Positions 52,594-61,120 are shown, counted from the stretch's first letter. The stretch is 64,000 bases of DNA from an uncultured Clostridia bacterium (GCA_934754355.1 CAKVID010000006.1:1-64000), one strand, 5' to 3'. Made by a program: numbers and translations. The notes: generated by a model from the letters alone, not told the origin.

Positions 52594-53406
52594 ATGAAAA
52601 ATAAAAAACTAATTGGATTTTTAATAGTTCTTATTTTCTTGACAGTACTGATAGTTATTAACAGTACACTTTTTACTTTGCAAAAAATAAGTGTTAATTG
52701 GCTAACAACCAAGTATAAATTGGAAACAATTAAAGATTATAAAATTGTTGATGGTATTGAGAAGGGGGAAAGTATCTTTCTTGTAAAAAAAGAAAGTATT
52801 GCTAATACTTTGGAAAAAAAATACCCATATTTAAGAGTTGTAAGTATTGAGACGAAATTTCCAAATAAATTGGTTATTCATAGTTCAGAAAGAGAAAGTT
52901 TATACGCAATCAAAATAACTGATGACGATTATGCTATTGTTGATGAATTAGGCAAAGTTTTGGAAAGATGTAATAGTTCGGTATTTGCTGGGTCTGAACT
53001 TGGTGCTAAGCCTATTAAAGTAATTTTAGATAATAATTTTGTTAATATTTTGCCTCAAGATTTGGAAGCGGGCAATATAATTAATAATGAATTTGTAGTT
53101 AAGGTCTTAACGCAAATATCTAAGTCTCTTAGAGAATCTAATTATATTCCAACTACTAGCAAAGGGGTATTTACATCTCTTGAAATAACAAATAAAGGCG
53201 AAGATGTAGAATTATTCTTTAAAACTCGTAGTGGAATATCTATAGTAATCAAAAATGCAATGAAGTATACTACCGATATGTTGCTTCTAGGGCTAGAAAG
53301 ATATAATCACTTTCATCAAGAAGGTGTTGTTTCAGGTAGTGTTATAGTTGATTATAATAGTTCTCTTAAAAGCATTGTTGCTCGATATGAGCCAGAAAAT
53401 TTGTAA
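52594..53406 (+). CDS. divIB: Division protein FtsQ/DivIB (POTRA domain)
   Basis: 270 residues. A short cytoplasmic end (MKNKK), one span at about 6-27, then a POTRA-like domain: ITLQKISVNW-type strand, GESIFLVKKESIANTLEKKY and VSIETKFPNKLVIHSSERE. The beta domain follows. Interacts with FtsL and the septal PBP. Its position between murA and ftsA is typical. Confidence 0.88.
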   Translation: MKNKKLIGFLIVLIFLTVLIVINSTLFTLQKISVNWLTTKYKLETIKDYKIVDGIEKGESIFLVKKESIANTLEKKYPYLRVVSIETKFPNKLVIHSSERESLYAIKITDDDYAIVDELGKVLERCNSSVFAGSELGAKPIKVILDNNFVNILPQDLEAGNIINNEFVVKVLTQISKSLRESNYIPTTSKGVFTSLEITNKGEDVELFFKTRSGISIVIKNAMKYTTDMLLLGLERYNHFHQEGVVSGSVIVDYNSSLKSIVARYEPENL

Positions 53407-53444
53407 GATTGCCAAAGAATATAAAGATTTGGCAATCTTTTTTT
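53405..53444 (+). terminator. Terminator after divIB
   Basis: GATTGCCAAA / TTTGGCAATC, 13-base loop, then TTTTTTT. Confidence 0.88.
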
Positions 53445-53521
53445 ATTTATTGTAATTATTTAGTTACAATAATCTTTTTTGCAAAATTAATCGAAAAGTT
53501 AAGTAAAGGATACAAAAAAAT

Positions 53522-53550
53522 TTGACATATTTGTACTTTATTTATATACT
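53522..53550 (+). promoter_or_regulatory. Promoter of ftsA-ftsZ
   Basis: TTGACA (53522-53527), a 17-base spacer and TATACT (53545-53550). Downstream, a 13-base direct repeat TTATACTTTTGAT lies at 53561-53573 and 53577-53589, the second copy running into the start codon. Confidence 0.8.
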
Positions 53551-53587
53551 TTAAATGTAATTATACTTTTGATAGGTTATACTTTTG

Positions 53588-54697
53588 ATGAAAGATATTG
53601 TATCGGTAATGGACTTTGGTTCTTCTAGAATTACAGTTCTTACAGGAATGAAAGAAGTTAATAAAAGTTTTAAACTGCTATCTAGTGTGGATTTGGAGTA
53701 TGAAGGCTTTGCAAATGGGGAATTTGTAGAACCAAATAATCTAAAAAGCCAGATTTCAAGCATTATAAATGATGTTGAGAAAGATTTGCAGAGTAAAATT
53801 GGTTTTTTATTTGTGGGAGTTCCTGCAGAGTTTTGTTTTTGTTATGAAAAAATACTTACTAAAACTTTTGCTAAAAACACCAGAATTACAAGTAGAATAA
53901 TTGATGAATTATTCTTAAATGATAATGAAGATAATCCTTATAAGACCCACACAGTAATTAATAAGTCTCCATTATATTATATCTTGAATGAAGATAATAG
54001 AACTAATCACCCAGAAGGACAATTTGCCAATAAATTACAAGCAAAAACAAGTTATGTACTTGTCGAAAACAAATTCAAATTGCTAATCTCTGGAATATTG
54101 GAAGAGTGTGGTATTAAAAATTACGATTTCTTATCTAATTCTTTGGCAGAAGGAATATACTTGATAGATGAACACAAGAGATATGAGGGGGCAATACTAG
54201 TTGATTGTGGATTTGTTACAACAAGTGTTTGTCAATTCTTGGGAGATGGCCTAGAAGAGATGAAGAGTTTTTCGATGGGTGGCGGATTTATAACCGCAGA
54301 TTTATCTAGAATACTAGAGATATCTTATGAAGAAGCCGAAGAATTGAAGAGCAAAGCAATTATTACTCTTAAACCACTTGGTGTGGATTTCTATGAATTG
54401 GATAATGGCAAGAGATTTGGAGTAAAAAATGTAAATGATATAATCCTATGCAGACTAGATAAAATAATTGATATGGTCAAGACATGTTTGGGTGATTTTG
54501 AGGTACAATTACCTAATTATATACCTATTAATTTCACTGGTGGCGGTATTAATTATTTTGAAGGTATTAGCGATTATTTACGCAAAGAATTTGATAGACC
54601 TATAGAATTAATAAAACCTAAAGCATTGCTTTATGCCAAACCAGATTTATCTAGTTCAATAAGTTTACTAAATATGGCAATTAACATATATAAATAA
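53588..54697 (+). CDS. ftsA: Cell division protein FtsA
   Basis: 369 residues, actin-fold protein that anchors FtsZ. The N-terminal phosphate-1 loop is VMDFGSSRITVL, the phosphate-2 region ILVDCGFVTTSV, the adenosine loop FTGGGINYFEG, and the 1C subdomain lies at about 85-160. It ends after MAINIYK without the long linker and strong C-terminal amphipathic helix of many FtsA proteins, so membrane attachment may rely on this short end. ATG 53588 has only the weak AGG of GATAGG upstream. Confidence 0.9.
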   Translation: MKDIVSVMDFGSSRITVLTGMKEVNKSFKLLSSVDLEYEGFANGEFVEPNNLKSQISSIINDVEKDLQSKIGFLFVGVPAEFCFCYEKILTKTFAKNTRITSRIIDELFLNDNEDNPYKTHTVINKSPLYYILNEDNRTNHPEGQFANKLQAKTSYVLVENKFKLLISGILEECGIKNYDFLSNSLAEGIYLIDEHKRYEGAILVDCGFVTTSVCQFLGDGLEEMKSFSMGGGFITADLSRILEISYEEAEELKSKAIITLKPLGVDFYELDNGKRFGVKNVNDIILCRLDKIIDMVKTCLGDFEVQLPNYIPINFTGGGINYFEGISDYLRKEFDRPIELIKPKALLYAKPDLSSSISLLNMAINIYK

Positions 54698-54707
54698 GGA
54701 GAGACAA

Positions 54708-55874
54708 ATGGAATTATTCAAAGATAATGAAATGCAAGAATTAGACGAAAATACACCTATTTGTAAAATTAAAGTAATTGGAATTGGTGGTGGCGGTAAT
54801 AACGCTGTAAATAGAATGATTTATGCTGATATTACTAGTGCTAGTTTCGTGGCTATTAATACAGATAAACAAGCATTGCTTATGTCAAAAGCGCCTAGTA
54901 GATTGCAGATTGGAGAGAAATTAACTCGTGGACTTGGTGCAGGTGCAGACCCAGAAATAGGCAAGAAAGCGGCTGAAGAAAGTAGAGAATTAATAGAAGA
55001 AATACTTAAAGATACAGACCTTGTATTTGTAACTGCAGGTATGGGTGGTGGCACTGGAACTGGTGCTGCTCCAGTTGTTGCAAGCATTGCCAAAGAAATG
55101 GGAATATTAACAATTGCAGTTGTAACCAAACCTTTCAGATTTGAAGGCAAGAAGAGAATGGAAAATGCTGAGAACGGCATTAAAGAACTAAAAAATGTTG
55201 TAGATACTTTGGTTGTAATTCCAAATGATAAGTTACTAACAATAGTACCAAAAAATACACCTATTATTGAGGCTTTCAAGACGGCTGACGATGTATTGAG
55301 ACAAGGTATTCAAGGTATTAGTGACTTGATTGTTACATCTAGTCTTATCAACCTGGACTTTGCTGATGTTAAGGCTATTATGAAGAATAAGGGTCTAGCA
55401 CACATGGGCTTGGGTAGAGGCAAAGGCGAGAATAGAACTATTGAGGCTGTAAGACAAGCAGTATCTAGTCCATTACTTGAGACTACTATTGAGGGTGCTA
55501 CTGGTATTATTCTTAATATTAAAGGCTCTCCAAACTTAACACTTGATGAAGTATATGAATCAGCAGATTTAGTAAAAGAAGTGGTTGACCCATCTTGTAA
55601 TATTATCTTTGGTAGTGGAATTGATCCAAAAATGGAAGATGAAGTTGAAATAACTGTAATTGCAACAGGATTTAGTGGTGGCACTGCTACAGACGAAATG
55701 AAACAAGAAGTTAAGAGAAACATTGTTAATAACTATGCTGAAGAAGAACAAGAAACTAAAGCAGAACAAAATGTAAATTTGGAAGAACCAAAACAAAGTG
55801 CTCCAAGTAGTAGAGTAGAAGTTAATGATAGTGATATTCCATCATTTATAAAGAAATTAAAAAATAGATTTTAA
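54708..55874 (+). CDS. ftsZ: Cell division GTPase FtsZ
   Basis: 388 residues, tubulin-like GTPase of the Z ring. IGIGGGGNNAVNRM begins the GTP site, the signature loop GGGTGTGAAPV is near residue 113, and the T7 loop NLDFADVKAIM is complete. An acidic, Gln/Glu-rich linker follows (about 330-370) and the conserved tail SDIPSFIKKLKNR binds FtsA/SepF partners. Starts 10 bases after ftsA with AAGGAGAGACAA. Confidence 0.98.
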   Translation: MELFKDNEMQELDENTPICKIKVIGIGGGGNNAVNRMIYADITSASFVAINTDKQALLMSKAPSRLQIGEKLTRGLGAGADPEIGKKAAEESRELIEEILKDTDLVFVTAGMGGGTGTGAAPVVASIAKEMGILTIAVVTKPFRFEGKKRMENAENGIKELKNVVDTLVVIPNDKLLTIVPKNTPIIEAFKTADDVLRQGIQGISDLIVTSSLINLDFADVKAIMKNKGLAHMGLGRGKGENRTIEAVRQAVSSPLLETTIEGATGIILNIKGSPNLTLDEVYESADLVKEVVDPSCNIIFGSGIDPKMEDEVEITVIATGFSGGTATDEMKQEVKRNIVNNYAEEEQETKAEQNVNLEEPKQSAPSSRVEVNDSDIPSFIKKLKNRF

Positions 55875-55880
55875 TTAATC

Positions 55881-55920
55881 AAAAAAAGAATAAACAAAAT
55901 TGGTGTTTATTCTTTTTTTT
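55881..55920 (+). terminator. Terminator after ftsZ
   Basis: AAAAAAAGAATAAACA / TGTTTATTCTTTTTTTT, 7-base loop. Confidence 0.88.
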
Positions 55921-56024
55921 ATGCCTAAAAAGTACAGTTTAAATACTTATGTAATTAAATCGATTTTGCTAAAATTGTAAGTGAAATATTAAACTATGTG
56001 AAAGGAATTTGGGAGGTGGCAATA

Positions 56025-56864
56025 GTGATATTATATATAGAATATGTAATTCTAGATAATATGGTTGTCAACTATTTATTGCTTAGTTTAATTGGAATTA
56101 CAACTAAATGTAAATTAAATAGATTTCGCAAATTGTTATCAAGTGCTATTGGAACATTATTTGCTATCTTTCTTCCTTACATACTCAAGATTAAATGGCT
56201 AATTCTTTTATATAAATTACTATGTGCTCTGCTTATGGTTTTATTTATCAAGAAATATAAGACTATTAGAAATTATTTTTGGTGCTTGGGTTTGCTATTT
56301 TTCTATACCTTTCTCTTTGGCGGATTTCTAATAGCGACATTGAGTTTACTAGGTGTTGAATATAATATGACGGGAATTTTGCTTTATAATTTTGAAGTCC
56401 CAATAAGTATGTTTTTGATATTACTATATGTAATCTATTTGATAACAAAGAAAACGATATTTGTATTTAGCAAACAACTAAAAGCAAATAATTTTATACG
56501 AGAAATAACATTGATAGACAATAATGAGAAAGTAGAAGGTGTGGGATATTTTGATAGTGGAAATATGATTTGTAAGAGTGGTCATGCGGTTAATATAATA
56601 TCTAGTGAATTATTCTTCAGATTATATAGAGATTATCCAATAGATAAATTATTATTAAATAATATTGATAACAATATTTTGAAAGATGCTAGTTACATAG
56701 AGATAAATTCGTTGTCTAAAGGGCAAAAATATTTGTCTTTTAGAATAGATAAACTTGTAATTGAAAGTACTGAGTACGACAATGTATATATGGCTGTTGC
56801 ATTCAAAAAATTCGAAAACTTTGATTGTATATTAAATTCTAAATTTGTAGGTGGAAAATTATGA
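56025..56864 (+). CDS. spoIIGA: Sporulation sigma-E factor processing peptidase SpoIIGA
   Basis: 279 residues. Five N-terminal membrane spans (to about 150) and a cytoplasmic aspartic protease domain with the single catalytic motif YFDSGN (Asp177), the usual DTGN with Ser in place of Thr. It cleaves pro-SigE in the mother cell once SpoIIR signals from the forespore. Start GTG 56025 lies 5 bases after GGGAGGTGG; an upstream GTG at 55998 lacks a ribosome binding site. Overlaps sigE by 4 bases. Confidence 0.92.
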   Translation: MILYIEYVILDNMVVNYLLLSLIGITTKCKLNRFRKLLSSAIGTLFAIFLPYILKIKWLILLYKLLCALLMVLFIKKYKTIRNYFWCLGLLFFYTFLFGGFLIATLSLLGVEYNMTGILLYNFEVPISMFLILLYVIYLITKKTIFVFSKQLKANNFIREITLIDNNEKVEGVGYFDSGNMICKSGHAVNIISSELFFRLYRDYPIDKLLLNNIDNNILKDASYIEINSLSKGQKYLSFRIDKLVIESTEYDNVYMAVAFKKFENFDCILNSKFVGGKL

Positions 56865-57595
56865 TAAAATGTAATTCTAAGATTTATAAAATGATGACTA
56901 TGCTAAAAAGTATTTGGCAAAAAGTATTTAGGTCTAGAGATGAAGTATTGCTATATTTGTGCAATGGTGAAAGTTTGCCAGATATACTTAGTGAAGATGA
57001 AGAAACAAAATATATAGAAATGCTAAGTACAGAAAATAGTGAGTATGCTAAGCAGAAATTAATAGAACATAATTTGAGGCTTGTTGTGTATGTTGCCAAG
57101 AAATTTCCTAATAGTGATGTAGATGTAGAAGATTTAATTTCAATTGGAAGCTTGGGATTGATTAAGGCTATAAATTCTTACAAAAGTGACAAGAATATAA
57201 AGATAGCAACTTATGCTAGCAAATGTATAGAAAATGAAATTCTTATGTATTTAAGAAAGATAAGTAAACAAAAGCAAGTTGTGTCTCTAGATGAACCACT
57301 AAATGTAGATAGTGAAGGAAATCAATTGGTGTTATTTGATTTACTTCCTAGCGAAAGTGATTGTCCACAAGAAGATATGGAGAGAAATACAGAGAAACAA
57401 ATTTTGTGGAAAGTAATAAATAAACTAGGTTCTAGAGAAAAAGAAATCATGGTACTGAGATTTGGACTTTCTGGAGGAGAAGAATTAACTCAGAAAGAAG
57501 TAGCAGATAATCTAGGAATTAGTCAAAGTTATATTAGTAGACTAGAAAAGAAGATTGTTGTGCGAATAAAAAAAGAAATGACCAAACTTGCATAA
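56861..57595 (+). CDS. sigE: RNA polymerase sigma-E (mother-cell sporulation sigma factor)
   Basis: 244 residues. A hydrophobic/amphipathic pro-sequence of about 25 residues (MMTMLKSIWQKVF) precedes region 1.2. Region 2 has LRLVVYVAKKF, EDLISIGSLGLIKAI and the -10-binding IATYASKCIENEILMYLRK. Region 4 has REKEIMVLRFGL and the helix-turn-helix TQKEVADNLGISQSYISRLE. Directly coupled to spoIIGA, its processing protease. Confidence 0.95.
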   Translation: MIKCNSKIYKMMTMLKSIWQKVFRSRDEVLLYLCNGESLPDILSEDEETKYIEMLSTENSEYAKQKLIEHNLRLVVYVAKKFPNSDVDVEDLISIGSLGLIKAINSYKSDKNIKIATYASKCIENEILMYLRKISKQKQVVSLDEPLNVDSEGNQLVLFDLLPSESDCPQEDMERNTEKQILWKVINKLGSREKEIMVLRFGLSGGEELTQKEVADNLGISQSYISRLEKKIVVRIKKEMTKLA

Positions 57596-57701
57596 AACAT
57601 AATTAAACATATATAATTTGTCAAAAATAATATACTTATTGTCAGATAATGTCGAATATATAACAAAATGTATAATTTTAAAAATAAATGTGCAAAATAT
57701 T

Positions 57702-57728
57702 CCTAATCGCAAGATTGGGAGTTTTTTT
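57702..57728 (+). promoter_or_regulatory. Hairpin plus U tract in the sigG leader
   Basis: CCTAATC (57702-57708), the GNRA loop GCAA and GATTGGG (57713-57719), then AGTTTTTTT ending at the base before the sigG ATG. The 3' arm contains most of the Shine-Dalgarno sequence GGGAG. It looks like an intrinsic terminator but is placed to hide the ribosome binding site. Confidence 0.75.
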
Positions 57729-58502
57729 ATGAATAGTAACAAAGTTGTAATTACTGGCATAGATACTAATTCTTTGCCAAAGTTAAGCGGAAAAGAACAA
57801 ATGGAATTGATGTTAAAAATAAAGCAAGGAGATAGTGATGCTAGAGAAAAATTTGCGATTGCAAATATGAGACTTGTGCTTAGTGTGCTTCAAAGATTTA
57901 GAGGTAGATGCAATTACACAGATGATTTATTTCAAGTTGGTTGTGTTGGACTTATGAAGGCTATAGATAATTTTGATATTTCTCAAAATGTTAAATTTTC
58001 CACCTATGCAGTTCCAATGATAATAGGAGAGATAAAGAGGTTCTTAAGAGATAATAATAGTGTAAGGGTTAGTAGAAGCCTAAGAGATACAGCATACAAA
58101 GTTTTGAAAGCACGAGAAGAATTAATCAAAAATAATAGTGAAGAACCTGATGTAGATATGGTGGCAGATTTTCTGCAAATACCAGTATCAGAAGTTGCTA
58201 TTGCATTGGAGGCAATAAGTGAACCAATGTCTTTGTGTGACCCTGTGTATAATGACGGAGAAGATACTATTTATTTGATGGATCAAGTAAGCGATAGCAA
58301 AGATTGTGAAGAGAAGTGGATAGAGAACCTAAATCTGAAAGACGCATTGTTAAAATTAAATGAAAGGGAAAAAGAAATTGTAAGATTAAGATATTATATT
58401 GGCAAGACGCAAATGGAAGTTTCGGAAGAGATAGGAATATCTCAAGCACAAGTAAGTAGATTAGAGAAGAATGCAATAAAAGAAATTAAAAAAGCATTCT
58501 AA
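57729..58502 (+). CDS. sigG: RNA polymerase sigma-G (late forespore sigma factor)
   Basis: 257 residues. Region 2 has NMRLVLSVLQRF, DDLFQVGCVGLMKAI and FSTYAVPMIIGEIKRFLRD. Region 3 has VSRSLRDTAYKVL and region 4 has REKEIVRLRYYIGKTQMEVS and ISQAQVSRLEK. The order spoIIGA-sigE-sigG identifies it rather than sigF. The start is ATG 57729; the open frame to 57618 runs through the leader hairpin and has no ribosome binding site. Confidence 0.95.
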   Translation: MNSNKVVITGIDTNSLPKLSGKEQMELMLKIKQGDSDAREKFAIANMRLVLSVLQRFRGRCNYTDDLFQVGCVGLMKAIDNFDISQNVKFSTYAVPMIIGEIKRFLRDNNSVRVSRSLRDTAYKVLKAREELIKNNSEEPDVDMVADFLQIPVSEVAIALEAISEPMSLCDPVYNDGEDTIYLMDQVSDSKDCEEKWIENLNLKDALLKLNEREKEIVRLRYYIGKTQMEVSEEIGISQAQVSRLEKNAIKEIKKAF

Positions 58503-58537
58503 TAAAAAAATCCTCTAATCATTAAAATTAGAGGATT
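58503..58537. terminator. Bidirectional terminator sigG / YcxB-like gene
   Basis: AATCCTCTAAT / ATTAGAGGATT, 7-base loop. The T tract is better on the minus strand, serving the convergent gene. Confidence 0.8.
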
Positions 58538-58544
58538 ACTAAAA

Positions 58545-59096
58545 TTATTTTTTCTTAATGTCGACTATATAATTTATTTGTTTTTCGTCTCTTAAGAATG
58601 TAATTATTTTATTTAAGTTTTCTATGTTTTCTTGAATTTTATTAATTATGTATGCTGAATTATTTCCAATTTTGATGTAAATAAAATTATCTGTCTCAAC
58701 AATTGAATAAATCATGTCGTATGAATAAGTACATTCTTCAATTCCCATAGGAGAAGTAACTAGTACTTTGTAATTGTTCTTGTTGAATTGGAAAGTGAAA
58801 ACAGGATTGGTTGCAATAAATTTATTGGAGTGATAAGCCTTGCTTGCTGCGTTAGTTAAAATTCTATCGATTAAAACTAAGAATAATATTCCAATAACCA
58901 GTAGCGATACAATAAAAGCGATGTCAATTATTAAGTCATCTATTACGAGAGGCTCAAAGAGACAGGAAACAGCGTCTGATACAGCTAGAATTATGAAGAT
59001 AATTCCTATTGCTCTGTAAATTGCTTTTATTTTCTTCTGTGAATATAAAAAGTATTTCAAGAAATTATCGTAAGTCATTTGGGTTGAAATTTCCAT
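58545..59096 (-). CDS. YcxB-like membrane protein
   Basis: 183 residues from ATG 59096 (after TTAGGAGTTTAT). Two membrane spans at about 29-48 and 60-80 (AIGIIFIILAVSDAVSCLF; IAFIVSLLVIGILFLVLI). The C-terminal cytoplasmic domain has the beta pattern of YcxB-like proteins (FTFQFNKNNYKVLV, YDMIYSIVETDNFIYIKI, AYIINKIQ). Function unknown. An upstream ATG in frame at 59135 has no ribosome binding site. Confidence 0.75.
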   Translation of the reverse strand: MEISTQMTYDNFLKYFLYSQKKIKAIYRAIGIIFIILAVSDAVSCLFEPLVIDDLIIDIAFIVSLLVIGILFLVLIDRILTNAASKAYHSNKFIATNPVFTFQFNKNNYKVLVTSPMGIEECTYSYDMIYSIVETDNFIYIKIGNNSAYIINKIQENIENLNKIITFLRDEKQINYIVDIKKK

Positions 59097-59389
59097 ATAA
59101 ACTCCTAAATGTTTTATTTTTGATATAAAGTCCAAACAAGGTTATCCGTTAAAACCTTGATTGAATTGATGATTATATTATTATTCTATTAGCAATCATA
59201 TTTTAGGTAAATATATAGTGCTCTGCATAAATAATATAGCATATAATATACATCATATTTTTATTATACAATTACTTGAAAGAAAAGTGAAACTTATTTA
59301 ATAGAAAAATGTAATATTTATTAAATATTAGTTTAAAAAAATTTATTGCGAAAAATTAAAAACTTTTTATAAAAAATTGCAAAAAGCAG
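59097..59389. other. AT-rich gap before tRNA-Asn
   Basis: About 290 bases of very AT-rich DNA between the divergent YcxB-like gene and the tRNA promoter. No reading frame with a ribosome binding site and no clear repeat seen. Confidence 0.5.
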
Positions 59390-59418
59390 TTGACAAAAAA
59401 AAATTATTAACATATAAT
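59390..59418 (+). promoter_or_regulatory. Promoter of tRNA-Asn
   Basis: TTGACA (59390-59395), a 17-base spacer and TATAAT (59413-59418), full consensus, 11 bases before the tRNA. Confidence 0.92.
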
Positions 59419-59429
59419 AGTCGTGTTAT

Positions 59430-59504
59430 TCCTCAATAGCTCAATGGTGGAGCAACCGGCTGTTAACCGGTAGGTTGTAGGTTCGAGCCCTACTTGAGGA
59501 GCCA
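59430..59504 (+). tRNA. tRNA-Asn (anticodon GTT)
   Basis: Cloverleaf with acceptor TCCTCAA/TTGAGGA, D arm AGCTCAATGGTGGAGC, anticodon stem ACCGG/CCGGT around CTGTTAA (GTT), T arm GTAGG-TTCGAGC-CCTAC, discriminator G and encoded CCA. It has its own consensus promoter and terminator. Confidence 0.97.
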
Positions 59505-59516
59505 AAACCACAATAT

Positions 59517-59554
59517 ATAGTGTTTAGAAGTTACTTCTAGACACTATTTTTTTT
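59517..59554 (+). terminator. Terminator of tRNA-Asn
   Basis: ATAGTGTTTAGAAGT / ACTTCTAGACACTAT (one mismatch, one-base loop) followed by TTTTTTT. Confidence 0.88.
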
Positions 59555-59606
59555 ATAAATCATTTTTAAATAATTTTTTCTTGTGTCAAAAATTGTGTCA
59601 GAAAAT

Positions 59607-59664
59607 AAAAAAAGATAAAGTTAATTACAAGATTATTAAATCTTCTGTTGCTTTATCTTTTTTT
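59607..59664 (-). terminator. Terminator of the collagen-like gene
   Basis: AAAAAAAGATAAAG / CTTTATCTTTTTTT with an inner AAGAT/ATCTT hairpin; on the minus strand it follows the collagen-like gene. Confidence 0.8.
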
Positions 59665-59713
59665 ATTTTATTGTATTCGTCAATATTAATACAGTAATTT
59701 ATTTTTTATAATC

Positions 59714-60055
59714 CTAACCTTGTGAGCCGGTTGGTCCTTGCGGTATTGTTAGATTTAATACAAAGTTGGGTGCGTTTCCTGTTATACTTGCGGCTGCTTG
59801 TGTTCCGGGATCTCCAGTTGTTACTGTTCCAATTGTGATAACTGGAGTCTCGCCGTCAACACCATCTTCTCCTGCTGGACCGATAGGTCCGGTTGGTCCC
59901 GTCGGCCCTGTAGGACCAGTTGCACCTGTAGGTCCGGTAGGGCCTGTTGCTCCACGCTGGCGTCTTGCCAATATATTGGCGAGTGTATTCTCATCTATAT
60001 TAATTTGTTGTCCTCTGCCATTACAACCACAACGATTATTCCAATACAATATCAT
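59714..60055 (-). CDS. Short collagen-like (Gly-X-Y) spore-surface-type protein
   Basis: 113 residues. An N-terminal head (MILYWNNRCGCNGRGQQINI) is followed by about 12 Gly-X-Y triplets rich in GPT/GAT (about 37-72), then a beta-type segment (TPVITIGTVTTGDPGT ... NFVLNLTIPQGPTG) found in BclA-like clostridial glycoproteins. The chain stops as a second triplet run begins, so the usual globular trimer domain is absent. The start ATG 60055 follows TTGGAGGCACAA. Exosporium or spore-surface location is inferred from family. Confidence 0.78.
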   Translation of the reverse strand: MILYWNNRCGCNGRGQQINIDENTLANILARRQRGATGPTGPTGATGPTGPTGPTGPIGPAGEDGVDGETPVITIGTVTTGDPGTQAAASITGNAPNFVLNLTIPQGPTGSQG

Positions 60056-60185
60056 TTGTGCCTCCAATACATTTTAGTATTATTACATTCTATTCATTTA
60101 ATATTTTATTTGTTAAATAAAATAATTGTGATAGTTGGAAGTATAGAGTGTTGAGTATTTTATATGCTCACAATAAATGTTTTAT

Positions 60186-60214
60186 TTGACAAAAATCGAC
60201 ATATATTGTATTAT
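60186..60214 (+). promoter_or_regulatory. Promoter of the zinc-ribbon membrane gene
   Basis: TTGACA (60186-60191), 17 bases, TATTAT (60209-60214); a TATAAT overlaps 3 bases further on. Confidence 0.7.
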
Positions 60215-60237
60215 AATTAAGTATACGGAGATAAGTT

Positions 60238-60576
60238 ATGAAATCTAGCAAATGCACTTCGTGTGGTGCAAATATTGAAATTGATACAACAAAGAAAAAT
60301 TTTACTTGTCCTTATTGTGGAACTCATTTTATAAATGATGATAAAGATAGTAAAAATGAAGAAAAAAATGATGCAGAAGTAATGAGTAGCAAAGTACGAG
60401 AGCAATTTGATTATAGCGATGGGGAATATCCGGAGTATGTGCATGGTACAAGGCCTACCGTTAATATAATTTTTGCTGTAATACTTGCTTGTTTCTATTT
60501 CTTTCCTGCAATAATTTATGTTTTGGCGGTGCTTGCTAGACAACATGTATGGGACGAATATCACAAAAGAAAATAA
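60238..60576 (+). CDS. Zinc-ribbon protein with C-terminal membrane span
   Basis: 112 residues. One Cys4 ribbon (CTSCGANIEID ... CPYCG) at 6-28, an acidic linker, and a hydrophobic span at about 77-101 (NIIFAVILACFYFFPAIIYVLAVL). Such tail-anchored ribbon proteins are common in Firmicutes and of unknown function. Ribosome binding site TACGGAGATAAG. Confidence 0.78.
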   Translation: MKSSKCTSCGANIEIDTTKKNFTCPYCGTHFINDDKDSKNEEKNDAEVMSSKVREQFDYSDGEYPEYVHGTRPTVNIIFAVILACFYFFPAIIYVLAVLARQHVWDEYHKRK

Positions 60577-60624
60577 TTATTTGGAATTTTGTACAAAATA
60601 TATTAGATGAAAAAGGGAAATAAA

Positions 60625-61053
60625 ATGATAGTACTAGCCTATGACCATGGAGCATATGAAATGTTCCAAAAGATTAAACTATATTTAAAGAAAAATAATC
60701 TGGATTATATTGAATTTGCCAGCAAAGAATACGATGCTCTAGATAATTTCTCGTCTTTTGCAAAAAGTGCAAATAATGAAGTTATCAAGGGAAATATTGG
60801 AATTTATGGCTGTAGGTCGGGGATTGGTATGAGTATGGCTAGCAATAGAAAGAAAGGCATTAGAGGAGCGCTATGTATTCAGCCAATATTTGCTGAAATG
60901 TCTAGAAAACATAACGATGCTAATGTGTGTATACTTCCTTGCGACTATATTTGTTACAAGAGAGCAATTAGAATAATAAATACATTTCTAAATACTCAAT
61001 TCTTGGGTGGTAAATACCAAAAAAGAGTAGAAGAATTGGACGAAATAGAATAA
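60625..61053 (+). CDS. RpiB/LacAB-family sugar-phosphate isomerase
   Basis: 142 residues. AYDHGAYE (Asp7-His8 sugar-phosphate binding), the catalytic cysteine in YGCRSGIGMSMASN (Cys63) and SRKHNDANVCILP are the family signatures. Ribose-5-phosphate isomerase B is the default call; LacA/LacB or other aldose isomerases share the motifs. CRSG replaces the usual C-G-T/S-G. Start ATG 60625 is chosen over 60607 because AAAAAGGGA lies in between. Confidence 0.88.
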   Translation: MIVLAYDHGAYEMFQKIKLYLKKNNLDYIEFASKEYDALDNFSSFAKSANNEVIKGNIGIYGCRSGIGMSMASNRKKGIRGALCIQPIFAEMSRKHNDANVCILPCDYICYKRAIRIINTFLNTQFLGGKYQKRVEELDEIE

Positions 61054-61120
61054 ACAAAAATACAATTTCATATATTCTTAATAACTTTAATGGTTTGTAA
61101 ATTGGACGGTTAAAAAGAAT

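Noticed and set aside
59766..60154. Plus-strand Pro/Val-rich and Cys/Ser-rich frames
   Set aside because: They are shadows of the Gly-X-Y repeats of the minus-strand collagen-like gene.
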